21,458 bases of DNA from positions 1 through 21,458 of the forward strand of contig USCR01000026.1 of NCBI GenBank assembly GCA_900553295.1, read 5' to 3'. The notes beneath the pieces were generated by a model, which saw only the letters and a list, made by a program, of their open reading frames with translations, made no database searches and was not told where the DNA came from. Shown in pieces: positions 8,102-15,521 of this stretch (within the stretch, counting starts at the first letter, position 1; every line of letters begins with the position of its first letter). The stretch comes from an uncultured Eubacteriales bacterium (GTDB lineage: Bacteria; Bacillota; Clostridia; Christensenellales; Aristaeellaceae). The translations under genes were made by a program, and so were the position numbers.

Positions 8102-9914
8102 CCTGCTGTCCCCCTTCCCGGTAATACTGGCTCTGCACGGCGAAGAGTTCCGCATAGCCGCCGCCCCGGGCCAGAAGCTCCTGATGGGTCCCCTCCTCCG
8201 CAATCATTCCATCCCGCAGAAACAGGATGCGATCACAGAAGCGTGTAGAGGCCAGCCGGTGGGATATAAACAGCGCCGTGCGTCCCTGGGTCATTTCATT
8301 GTATTTATGGTAGATGTCGCTTTCCGCCAAGGGGTCCAGGGCCGCGGTGGGCTCGTCCAGGGCCAGGATGGGGCCGTTTTTGTACAGGGCCCGGGCCAGC
8401 ATCAGCCGCTGGGTCTGTCCGCCGGAAAGCTCCACGCCGTCCTCGTACACCTCCCGGCCCAGGTGGGTATGGATTCCCTGGGGCAGCGTCCGCACCGTCT
8501 CCGTCAACCCCGCCTGCTCCAGGCAAGCCCATACGCGGCCCTCGTCGATGCCGTCCACCCGCTGGGCCACGTTTTCCGCCACGCTGGCCTCCAGCAGGGA
8601 AAACTCCTGAAACACGGCGGAGAACAGCCCGTAATAGTCCCGGCGGTTCAGCTCCCGGATGTCCCGGCCGTTGAGCAGCACCCGTCCCCGCGTGGGGTCC
8701 AGGAAACCGCACACCAGCTTGACCAGGGTGGTTTTTCCCGCGCCGTTCAGGCCCACAATGGCCAGCTTTTCCCCCGGGCGGATGGTCAGGGAAAGATCAC
8801 GCAGGGCGTCCTTTTCCGCGCCGGCATAGCGGAAGGACACATTCTCCAGGCGAATCTCATACTGCCCGCCCGCTTCCGCCTTCACGGGTTCGCCGCCCTC
8901 CAGGCGGAAGGGTTCCGGCCACTCCAGGAATTCCCGCAGGCTGGAAAGATCGAGGCTTTCCCGGTGCAGCGCCGCAAACCGCTCCATTAGCCCCGTGACC
9001 CACTGGGTGAAACCCGTGGCGGCGGTGAAGTACAGCAGGAATTCCGAAGCGTTCATTCCCCTGCTTAGCGTCAACCAGAGCAGGTAGGCATAGGCAATGC
9101 CGTTGCGCAGCAGCGCCAGCACCAGGTCCACCAGGTGAATCCATAGATAGGCCCGCTCCCGCCGCCGCAGAAATGCCCGGCTCAACGCCATGGTTTTCTC
9201 CCACAGGCCCTCCAGCCAGGGGCGCAGGCCAAAGATGCGCATTTCCTTGGCGTATACCCGGTTGATGGCGGTTCGGTAGGCATAGTGCAGCCGCTTGCCG
9301 TAAAGCTCCTTTTCGTCCCGGTGGCGGTAGTCCCACTGGCTGACCCGCTTGTTCACCAGGTATCCCGCCGCGGTGGTCGCCACCACCACCGCCAGCAGCA
9401 GCGGATGCAGCCCCGTGAGCACCGTCAGGTATACCGCAAAGCTGAGTCCGTTGGCCAGGATGTCCGTCCATGTGGCCCAGATGTGCTCCGAGGCTTCGTC
9501 ATTGTTGCCACATACGTCTCCGGCCTTCTTTTCCATGCGCAGAAAGGCCGTATCTAGGATGTTGGGGTAGGAGGTTCCGGCCACTTTGCGGTTGATTTTC
9601 CGAATCAGGGCTACGCGCACATCAATGCGCCCGAACATGGCATTGGCAGACAGATAGGATTTCAGCGCCGCCAGCAGCGCCAGCGCGCCTCCCAAGCACA
9701 GGATGGCGCCCAGTAGCTCCGGCAATGCCGCGGCCTGCTCCACTTTTTGCAGAATAACCGGAGCAATCAGCAGCTCCGCCACGGACTGCCCCGCCGTGGC
9801 CGCCGCCAGGGCCACGCACAGAAAAATTACGCTTTTGCGGGTATGCCATGCCTCCCGGAGCATAAAGGCGGTGTTCTGCCACAGGTTATACCGGGGCTTG
9901 GATGTTGTTTCCAT
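8091..9914 (-). CDS. ABC transporter, fused permease and ATPase (first subunit)
   Basis: About 607 residues. Membrane segments span residues ~20-310, including VIFLCVALAAATAGQSV and LLLAVVVATTAAGYLV. The ATPase domain has Walker A GLNGAGKTT near residue 387, signature LSGGQTQR near 495, Walker B LALDEPTAALD near 516 and H-loop ISHRLAS near 548. All catalytic motifs are intact, as in its partner, so neither site is obviously degenerate. An ATG at 9920 is also in frame, but GGAGGGAG abuts it with no spacer; the ATG at 9914 puts that site at normal distance and is preferred. It is the first gene of the pair and follows a terminator by about 30 bases. Confidence 0.88.
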   Translation of the reverse strand: METTSKPRYNLWQNTAFMLREAWHTRKSVIFLCVALAAATAGQSVAELLIAPVILQKVEQAAALPELLGAILCLGGALALLAALKSYLSANAMFGRIDVRVALIRKINRKVAGTSYPNILDTAFLRMEKKAGDVCGNNDEASEHIWATWTDILANGLSFAVYLTVLTGLHPLLLAVVVATTAAGYLVNKRVSQWDYRHRDEKELYGKRLHYAYRTAINRVYAKEMRIFGLRPWLEGLWEKTMALSRAFLRRRERAYLWIHLVDLVLALLRNGIAYAYLLWLTLSRGMNASEFLLYFTAATGFTQWVTGLMERFAALHRESLDLSSLREFLEWPEPFRLEGGEPVKAEAGGQYEIRLENVSFRYAGAEKDALRDLSLTIRPGEKLAIVGLNGAGKTTLVKLVCGFLDPTRGRVLLNGRDIRELNRRDYYGLFSAVFQEFSLLEASVAENVAQRVDGIDEGRVWACLEQAGLTETVRTLPQGIHTHLGREVYEDGVELSGGQTQRLMLARALYKNGPILALDEPTAALDPLAESDIYHKYNEMTQGRTALFISHRLASTRFCDRILFLRDGMIAEEGTHQELLARGGGYAELFAVQSQYYREGGQQDEA

Positions 9915-9944
9915 ACGCATCTCCCTCCACGGCTATCCTACCAC

Positions 9945-9974
9945 CAAAAAATCCCCGGCGGTGTGCCGGGGGAT
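9945..9974 (-). terminator. Intrinsic terminator of the LytTR/GHKL operon
   Basis: Read on the minus strand, GC-rich arms (9965-9971 with 9953-9959, extended by an AT pair around one bulged base) are followed by a run of T residues (complement of 9945-9950). It lies 30 bases past the kinase stop and about 30 bases before the ABC gene start. Confidence 0.8.
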
Positions 9975-10004
9975 GAATGGCGCTCCTGGGGGGACGAAAC
10001 GCGC

Positions 10005-10667
10005 TCACAGCGCCGGAAGCAGTATTTCCGTGGTGAAGGCGCCGTCCTCGGAGTTCCGGCTGATGTACCCGCCCAGGCGCTCCACAATGGCGTCCATGCG
10101 CACCAGCCCCAGGCCGTGGCCCGCTCCCTTGGTGCTGCGGAAAAGCTTTCCCACCTTGGGCAGCTTTTTCCCGGCGGTGAAGTTGGTCATGGAAATATAG
10201 AGCTGGGTGTTCTTCATGTCCATATAGACGCGGATACTCCGCTGCTCCGGGGGCAAAAGCATGCTGGCCTCAATGGCGTTATCAAAGAGATTGCCCAGGA
10301 TGCAGCACAGGTCCAGCTCGGAGAGGCTGAGCCGCAGGGGGATGTGCGCGTCCGCCGAGACCGCAATGTCCTTGGCCCGGGCCAGGGAAATCTTGGAGTT
10401 CAGGATGGCGTCGGTCATGGGGTTGCCTGTTTTGAGCACCGTGTCCACGGTGTTCAGATCCGTGTCCAGGGCGTCCAGGTAGCGCCGGATGGCTTCCCAG
10501 TCCCCGGCGGCGGCGTAGGCCTTCATGGCCTGGATATGGTTGCGGTAGTCGTGCCGCCAGCCACGTATCTGGCGGTACATGTTTTCCACCTCGGCGTAAT
10601 GGGTTTCCACCAACTCCCGCTGATAGACCGCAATGCGCTGATCCATTTTTCTGGATAGTATACCCAT
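10005..10667 (-). CDS. GHKL-family histidine kinase without a membrane sensor
   Basis: 220 residues containing only a kinase core. The H-box RHDYRNH (phospho-acceptor likely His39), N-box GNLFDNAIEA (126-135) and G-box KGAGHGLGLV (181-190) match the AgrC/CitA-like GHKL class that partners LytTR regulators. The N-terminal transmembrane sensor typical of AgrC kinases is missing: there is no hydrophobic segment, and the preceding gene ends only four bases upstream, leaving no room for one. AGGTGA precedes the ATG at good spacing. It probably phosphorylates the adjacent regulator in the cytoplasm. Either another protein supplies the signal or this is a reduced form. Confidence 0.85.
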   Translation of the reverse strand: MGILSRKMDQRIAVYQRELVETHYAEVENMYRQIRGWRHDYRNHIQAMKAYAAAGDWEAIRRYLDALDTDLNTVDTVLKTGNPMTDAILNSKISLARAKDIAVSADAHIPLRLSLSELDLCCILGNLFDNAIEASMLLPPEQRSIRVYMDMKNTQLYISMTNFTAGKKLPKVGKLFRSTKGAGHGLGLVRMDAIVERLGGYISRNSEDGAFTTEILLPAL

Positions 10668-10671
10668 GCGT

Positions 10672-11370
10672 TCACCTCATCCCGATGATGGCCCGGTTCA
10701 CGCCCTCGTAGGCGCCCCGGGGCAAGGGCAGGGCCGTACCGTCCTGCAGAAGAATTTCCGTCCTGGTCACCCGGCTGATGCAGTACAAGTTCACCGTCAA
10801 GGACCGGCCCACCTGGTAAAATCGCTCGTCCAGCAGCGCTGTCAGGCGACTCAGGGGCATTTTGACGGCGATGTCCTCCCGGGCGTGGACGGTGACGTAA
10901 TTCAGCCGCACATCCAGGTAACGAATCTGATACAGGGGGACACGGCGTATCTCCCCCGGCAGGTTCAGGGTCAGCACGCGCTCGTTGCTGCGCATCTTCT
11001 CCGCGGCGCGGTCCAGCACGGAGAAGAGCTTCTCCTCCTTCAGGGGTTTCATGAGGTAATGGAGCGCGGCCACGTCATAGCCCTCGGCAATATAATCGGA
11101 ATATCCGGTAATGAAAATGATCTGGATGATTTCATTCTCCCGGCGAATGCACCTGGCCAGCTCCACGCCGTTCATGCCGCCCATCTCGATGTCCAGCAGC
11201 AGCATGTCGTAGCTCTGATCCTCCGCGTAGTGGAACAGGAACGCCTCCGCCGAGGGGAAGCGCTCCACCTGAAGCGCTGCGTCCCTTGACGACGCCCAGG
11301 CCTGCACCATCCTCGCCACATAGCGGGCATCCTCGGAGCTATCGTCGCAGACCGCGACCCGGTATGCCAT
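10672..11370 (-). CDS. LytTR-family response regulator
   Basis: About 232 residues. The receiver domain (residues 1-125) has acidic residues D9-D10, phospho-acceptor D60 in LLLDIEM and conserved K108 in MKPL. The LytTR DNA-binding domain fills residues ~133-230 (RYLDVRLNYVTVHA, FYQVGRSLTVNL). This class binds direct repeats in promoters and commonly controls peptide signalling, bacteriocin or transport genes. The frame is open 17 codons further, but the chosen ATG has AAGGAGG about 9 bases upstream. It is co-transcribed with the kinase (four-base gap). The downstream ABC pair is a plausible target. Confidence 0.9.
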   Translation of the reverse strand: MAYRVAVCDDSSEDARYVARMVQAWASSRDAALQVERFPSAEAFLFHYAEDQSYDMLLLDIEMGGMNGVELARCIRRENEIIQIIFITGYSDYIAEGYDVAALHYLMKPLKEEKLFSVLDRAAEKMRSNERVLTLNLPGEIRRVPLYQIRYLDVRLNYVTVHAREDIAVKMPLSRLTALLDERFYQVGRSLTVNLYCISRVTRTEILLQDGTALPLPRGAYEGVNRAIIGMR

Positions 11371-11449
11371 CGCTGCACCGCCTCCTTGCCGCTGCTTCTT
11401 TCGCGCCACATATGTATTCATTCGCCGGCCTGACCGTTATCACCTGTTT

Positions 11450-11482
11450 AAAAAAGCGGAACCGCAGCCGCTGCGGTTCCGC
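11450..11482 (-). terminator. Intrinsic terminator of the secDF operon
   Basis: A perfect 12-bp stem (11456-11467 with 11471-11482, loop of three) is followed on the minus strand by six T residues (complement of 11450-11455). It closes the secD-secF transcript 20 bases after the secF stop. Confidence 0.92.
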
Positions 11483-11501
11483 CAGAAAGGAATATGTGCG
11501 C

Positions 11502-12407
11502 TTAGGCCGTCTTGGTCTTGGGCGCAGCCTTGCGGGCCTTGCGCTTTTCTTCCAGGAAAGCCCAGACATAGCCGTTGATCATGTTGGCGCTGTACACGCC
11601 GGAGAGCAGGCCCACGATGATGGGCAGCGCGAACTCCCGGATGCTGTCCACACCCAGGATGTACAGCAGCACAATGGTAATCAGGGTGGTCAGGGTCGTA
11701 TTGATGGTACGGCCCAGGCACTCCTGCACAGAGCGGTTGACCACATCCACCCGGGGCATATCGGGGGAGAGCTTCTTGGCATTCTCGCGAATGCGGTCGA
11801 AAATCACGATGGTGTTGTTGATGGAGTAACCCACGATGGTGAGCATGGCAGCGATGAAACTGCTGTTCATTTGCACAATGGAGCGCAGCAGCACCATGAA
11901 GCTGAGCATCATCAGCACATCGTGCACCAGACCCAGCACGGCGGCAATGCCGCTGTTCAGGTCAAAGCGGATGGCGATGTACGCCAGCATCAGCACGCTG
12001 GCAATCAGTACGGACATGAAGGCGTTGTACAGCAGCGTCTGGCCGGCCACAGGGCCCACATAGCTCACGTCGCCGGACTGGGTCATGTTGGGGTACTTCT
12101 CGGCCAGCGCGGCCTCGAAGGCAGCCTGCAGGCCCTGCACGCCTTCCTCGCTGACCTCCTTGACGCGGACAATCACTTCGCTGGTGCCCTGCTCGGTCAC
12201 GGTGTAGGAGCCCACGTTCATTTCGTTCAGCGCGGCGTTGATGTCCGCCTGGTTGAATTCGCCGCCCATGTCATACTGCAGGGACAGGCCGCCGGTAAAG
12301 TCGATACCATAGTTAATGCCAAGCCCGCACAGGGAGAGGATCACCGCCAGCGCCATAATGCACGCGGAAATGATCAGGCAGGTCTTGGAGTGATTCTTTA
12401 CAGTCAT
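11502..12407 (-). CDS. secF: Protein translocase subunit SecF
   Basis: 301 residues, inner membrane. With SecD it uses the proton motive force to help preproteins pass through SecYEG. The family pattern is clear: an N-terminal transmembrane helix, the GIDFTGGLSLQY motif after it, a short extracytoplasmic domain, and a block of five helices carrying GYSINNTIVIFDRIREN. The start codon overlaps the secD stop in an ATGA, so the two are translationally coupled. Length is normal for a separate SecF. The basic C-terminal tail (KRKARKAAPKTK) is cytoplasmic. Confidence 0.96.
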   Translation of the reverse strand: MTVKNHSKTCLIISACIMALAVILSLCGLGINYGIDFTGGLSLQYDMGGEFNQADINAALNEMNVGSYTVTEQGTSEVIVRVKEVSEEGVQGLQAAFEAALAEKYPNMTQSGDVSYVGPVAGQTLLYNAFMSVLIASVLMLAYIAIRFDLNSGIAAVLGLVHDVLMMLSFMVLLRSIVQMNSSFIAAMLTIVGYSINNTIVIFDRIRENAKKLSPDMPRVDVVNRSVQECLGRTINTTLTTLITIVLLYILGVDSIREFALPIIVGLLSGVYSANMINGYVWAFLEEKRKARKAAPKTKTA

Positions 12408-13732
12408 TTCTGCTCCTCCTCAGCCACGGGCAGCTTGGCAAACATGCGCTTGTCCTTCACGCCCAGATTGATGATATTCTTCATCAGGAAGCGGGTAATG
12501 ACCACCGCGGAGAGCATGGAGACAACCACGCCCAGCAGCAGGGTCTTGGCAAAGCCCTGAATGGAGCCGGTGCCGAAGAACATCAGCACGATGGCGGCGA
12601 TCAGGGTGGTTACGTTAGCGTCCAGGATGGCGCTCATGGCATTCTTGAAGCCGGTACGCAGGGCGGTACGGATGCCGCGGCCAGCGCGCAGTTCCTCATT
12701 GAAGCGCTCGAAGATAATCACGTTGGCGTCCACGGCCATGCCGATGCCCAGCACGATACCGGCCAGGCCGGGCAGAGTGAGCTGGATGCCGGGAATCACC
12801 GCCAACAGGAAGAACAGGATGATCACATAGTCGCACAGCGCCCAGCTGGCCACCACGCCGTTGAGCCGGTAGCGGAAGATCATCAGCGCCATAATCAGCA
12901 CCAGGCCGATCACAGCCGCCAGCACGGAGGTGGACAGGGCGTCGGTGCCCAGGGTGGCGGACACGGTGTCCACCTTCTGCTGGGTCAGCTCCATGGGCAG
13001 CGCGCCGGACTGGATCTGCGCGGCCACGGTCTGGGCATACTCGGCGCTCTGCATCTGGGTAATCACGCCGCTGCCGGTGGTGATGGCGCTCTGCACGGTG
13101 GGGGCGAGCAGCTCCTCGCCGTCCAGGTAGATGCCCAGGGTCTTGCCGATGTTGTTGCTGGTCATGTCGGCGAAGATCTTCGCGCCTTCATCGGTGAGGG
13201 TAAAGGCCACCTGATGGTCGCCCTCGTTAAACTGATACACGGCGGTTTTCACCATGGAGCCGTCCATGAAGGTGTTGCCCTCGGGGTCCTTGAACTCCAG
13301 CTTGGCCGTGGAGCCGATCAGGTCCAGCACGGCGCTGGGGTCGGTCACGTCGGGGATCTCCACGCGGATGCCGTCGGTGCCGATCTGCTGCACGGTGGCC
13401 TCGGCATAGCCCTTATCGGTCAGGCGCTCCTGGATCACGCGGATGGTGCCGCTGAGCAGGGTGCCAAAGTCCGCCTCGGAGCCCTCCGGCGCGGCGCAGG
13501 AATACTCCACGTACACGCCGCCCCGCAGGTCCAGGCCCAGGGCCAGGCTGTCGGGCCAGTTTTCCGCATTGGTGGTGGGCAGCCAGCTCTTGAGCTTATA
13601 CAGCCCGTTGGGGGTGAGGTTCATGCCGGTCACGCCCACGATGCCGAAGAAAATCGTCAGCACCGCGGCGATGGTCAGCGCAATAATGGACTTGGTGCGT
13701 CCGTTCATGCGCTTGCCGCTGATCTTTTTCAT
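12404..13732 (-). CDS. secD: Protein translocase subunit SecD
   Basis: 442 residues. There is an N-terminal helix (~residues 13-34), the LGLDLRGGVYVEY motif, an extracytoplasmic P1 region with IPDVTDP and FTLTDEGAKIF segments, and five C-terminal helices including GMAVDANVIIFERFNEELRAG. Length fits the shorter Bacillota/Clostridia SecD rather than the ~600-residue enterobacterial form. GGGAGGAAA precedes the ATG. It is the second gene of a three-gene transcript that starts with a small hypothetical protein and ends with secF. No yajC is visible in the window. Confidence 0.96.
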   Translation of the reverse strand: MKKISGKRMNGRTKSIIALTIAAVLTIFFGIVGVTGMNLTPNGLYKLKSWLPTTNAENWPDSLALGLDLRGGVYVEYSCAAPEGSEADFGTLLSGTIRVIQERLTDKGYAEATVQQIGTDGIRVEIPDVTDPSAVLDLIGSTAKLEFKDPEGNTFMDGSMVKTAVYQFNEGDHQVAFTLTDEGAKIFADMTSNNIGKTLGIYLDGEELLAPTVQSAITTGSGVITQMQSAEYAQTVAAQIQSGALPMELTQQKVDTVSATLGTDALSTSVLAAVIGLVLIMALMIFRYRLNGVVASWALCDYVIILFFLLAVIPGIQLTLPGLAGIVLGIGMAVDANVIIFERFNEELRAGRGIRTALRTGFKNAMSAILDANVTTLIAAIVLMFFGTGSIQGFAKTLLLGVVVSMLSAVVITRFLMKNIINLGVKDKRMFAKLPVAEEEQK

Positions 13733-13802
13733 ATGGATCGTTTCCTCCCATTTTTTCTGTGTTTCTCACATTGGCGTTGGGCATATGGCACACGGAACGG
13801 CT

Positions 13803-14153
13803 CTATCCGGGCATATCCTCCCGGGGAAAAGCCTGATACCGGGCCTGGACAAAGCCCATGCCCCGCAGGGGGCAGCCGTTGGTATCGCATTCCCGGACGC
13901 ATCCTCCGGCAGTGAAATCCCCGGGGATGGGCAGCGTTGCATAGGCATCCCAGCGGGTCTGTGCCTGCGGGGCGGCATTGGGCATTTCCGGGAGCGCGGC
14001 GCTCTCGGCTGCCCAATGGGTGGCGGAAGGCGCAGGGGGAAGCTCCGCAGCTTCCCGCAGCTCCGCCGGGCGCTCCACCAGGGACGCGGAGGCCAGCAGC
14101 GCCAGCCCAACGGCCATCAGGGCAAGCAAAATCCAGCGTCCCTTGACGCGCAC
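13803..14153 (-). CDS. Small membrane-anchored or secreted protein, unknown
   Basis: 116 residues, family not recognised. A single hydrophobic stretch (residues ~8-24, WILLALMAVGLALLASASL) follows a positively charged start, giving a signal peptide or membrane anchor. The rest is Ala/Pro-rich, with two close cysteines in GGCVRECDTNGCP (three cysteines in all) near the C-terminus. It starts at GTG; GGGAGG about 8 bases upstream and the hydrophobic N-terminus support this frame over two overlapping ones. It lies directly downstream of a consensus promoter and 70 bases before secD, so it is the first gene of the secDF transcript. It may be an envelope accessory, but no function can be assigned. 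Confidence 0.6.
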   Translation of the reverse strand: MRVKGRWILLALMAVGLALLASASLVERPAELREAAELPPAPSATHWAAESAALPEMPNAAPQAQTRWDAYATLPIPGDFTAGGCVRECDTNGCPLRGMGFVQARYQAFPREDMPG

Positions 14154-14224
14154 AGCCTTCGCCTCCCTTCAACACTGCGTGGACAGCGTCTGGAAATTGA
14201 AAATTGCCAAACACATGTAGGGAC

Positions 14225-14253
14225 ATTATAGCCTTTTGGACACAAAACGTCAA
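14225..14253 (-). promoter_or_regulatory. Consensus sigma-70 promoter for the secDF operon
   Basis: On the minus strand TTGACG (14253-14248) and TATAAT (14230-14225) are separated by 17 bases. Transcription would start near 14218, giving a leader of about 65 bases before the GTG at 14153. Confidence 0.85.
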
Positions 14254-14322
14254 GAAAAGATCCCTGGAAAGACATGTTCGCGCCGCAAAGGGGAGGGCGC
14301 CCCTGCCCCAAGGGGAGACGGG

Positions 14323-14859
14323 TTATTCCGCCTGACCAGCAGCCCGAGCGATTTCCGCCTCCGTGGCCGCCGTGGTCCACTTGCCGAACACCTTGGATTC
14401 CCTGGCGGGCAGGTATCCCATCTCCCGGTAGCCCAGCTTGCGCAGCAAGGCCATGCTGGGCTGGTTCTCCGGGTCGGTAAAGCAAATGAACTCCCAGCCT
14501 GGATAGCGCAGATGCAGCATCTCCATCAGGGCGGACAGCGCCTCAAAGGCATAGCCCTGCCGGTGATGCCGGTAGGAGAACGTATATCCCAGGGAAAAGG
14601 TGCGCTCACTGGGCATGACCACGATCTCCCCCACCATCTCCCCCGTCGCCTTCAGCGCCACAGCCACCATGCAGGGGGCATCGGCGGACAGCATATCGCT
14701 GCCGCGCCTGGCAATGAGCTGGACAATCCCTTCCTGATCCCTGGTCTGGCCCCGCTGATACCGGGCGCAGATTTCGTTGTTCCGATAGTCGAACATGGTT
14801 TCCGCGTCCTGGGGCAGCAGGTTACGCAGGGTCAGACGTTCCGTTTCCAGAAAAATCAC
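14323..14859 (-). CDS. GNAT acetyltransferase, RimJ/RimL-like
   Basis: About 178 residues. It opens with FLETERLTLRNLLPQDAE, the usual start of RimJ/RimL-type GNAT enzymes, then GEIVVMPSERTFSLGYTF and the acetyl-CoA binding region HHRQGYAFEALSAL, ending with NQPSMALLRKLGYREMG. Such enzymes acetylate protein N-termini or small amines; the substrate here is unknown. GTG is chosen as start because AGGAGGG lies exactly seven bases upstream; the longer open frame has no such site. It is the last gene of the cluster and may share a transcript with the GNAT gene before it, although a hairpin sits between them. Confidence 0.82.
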   Translation of the reverse strand: MIFLETERLTLRNLLPQDAETMFDYRNNEICARYQRGQTRDQEGIVQLIARRGSDMLSADAPCMVAVALKATGEMVGEIVVMPSERTFSLGYTFSYRHHRQGYAFEALSALMEMLHLRYPGWEFICFTDPENQPSMALLRKLGYREMGYLPARESKVFGKWTTAATEAEIARAAGQAE

Positions 14860-14893
14860 GGCATATCCCTCCTGTACCGGCCCGGTACAAAGC

Positions 14894-14923
14894 ATGCGGC
14901 CTCCCCAAGGGGAAAGGCCGCAT
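14894..14923. other. Hairpin between the two GNAT genes
   Basis: ATGCGGCC (14894-14901) and GGCCGCAT (14916-14923) pair perfectly, with further CCCC/GGGG pairing inside. No T-run follows on the minus strand, so it may be an mRNA processing or stability structure rather than a terminator. It lies about 20 bases upstream of the next ribosome binding site. Confidence 0.55.
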
Positions 14924-14937
14924 ACAGGTATTGTTGA

Positions 14938-15489
14938 TTATAATTTGAGCATCATGGCATACTCATGGCGCAGTTCGCCGCTTTTCAACCGGATGGCATC
15001 GGGCTTCACGCCCACTACCCGAAAACCCATTTTCTCATACAGTGCCCGGCCGCGCTGGTTGCCCTCCATGAAGTCCAGCTCCAGCTGCAGGGTACCGGGG
15101 CGGCGTCGGGCTACGGCGATCAGTTCCCGAAGCATGGCCGTGCCGATGCCCAGCCCCCAGAACTCCCGGCGGACGGAAATGCCGATGGTTCCCCGGTGAG
15201 CTACCTTGATTTTGCTGCCGAAGGAAACATCGCACGTGCCTGCCAGGCGGCCCTCCACCCGGCACATGAGCATCAGCGCGTTGGGGTCCTCGTGCTTATG
15301 CTGGAGGAAGGCGGCCTCCTGCGCTTCGGTCATGGCTTGGCGTTCCTCGGGATAGGCAATCAGAAATTCCGTTTCCGCCGCCACATCTTTCAAAAACGCT
15401 ACCATTTCCGCGGCATCCTCCGCCGTGGGCGCGCTGAGAACGGCGGTGCGTCCATCCTTCAAGTGGAAGGTTACGGGGGTGAAATCCAT
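14938..15489 (-). CDS. GNAT acetyltransferase
   Basis: 183 residues of the GNAT fold. The core strand AGTCDVSFG, the following GTIGISVRREFWGLGIGTAML (acetyl-CoA pyrophosphate loop, R/Q-x-x-G-x-G/A type) and EGNQRGRALYEKMGFRVVG near the end are diagnostic. It resembles enzymes acting on amino groups of small molecules or proteins; the substrate cannot be told. AAGGAGG about 8 bases before the ATG fixes the start. The gene begins 32 bases after the acyl-CoA synthetase stop, in the same direction, so co-transcription is likely. Confidence 0.87.
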   Translation of the reverse strand: MDFTPVTFHLKDGRTAVLSAPTAEDAAEMVAFLKDVAAETEFLIAYPEERQAMTEAQEAAFLQHKHEDPNALMLMCRVEGRLAGTCDVSFGSKIKVAHRGTIGISVRREFWGLGIGTAMLRELIAVARRRPGTLQLELDFMEGNQRGRALYEKMGFRVVGVKPDAIRLKSGELRHEYAMMLKL

Positions 15490-15521
15490 GATTTTCGCCT
15501 CCTTGGGGAAAATGTGCGGGT

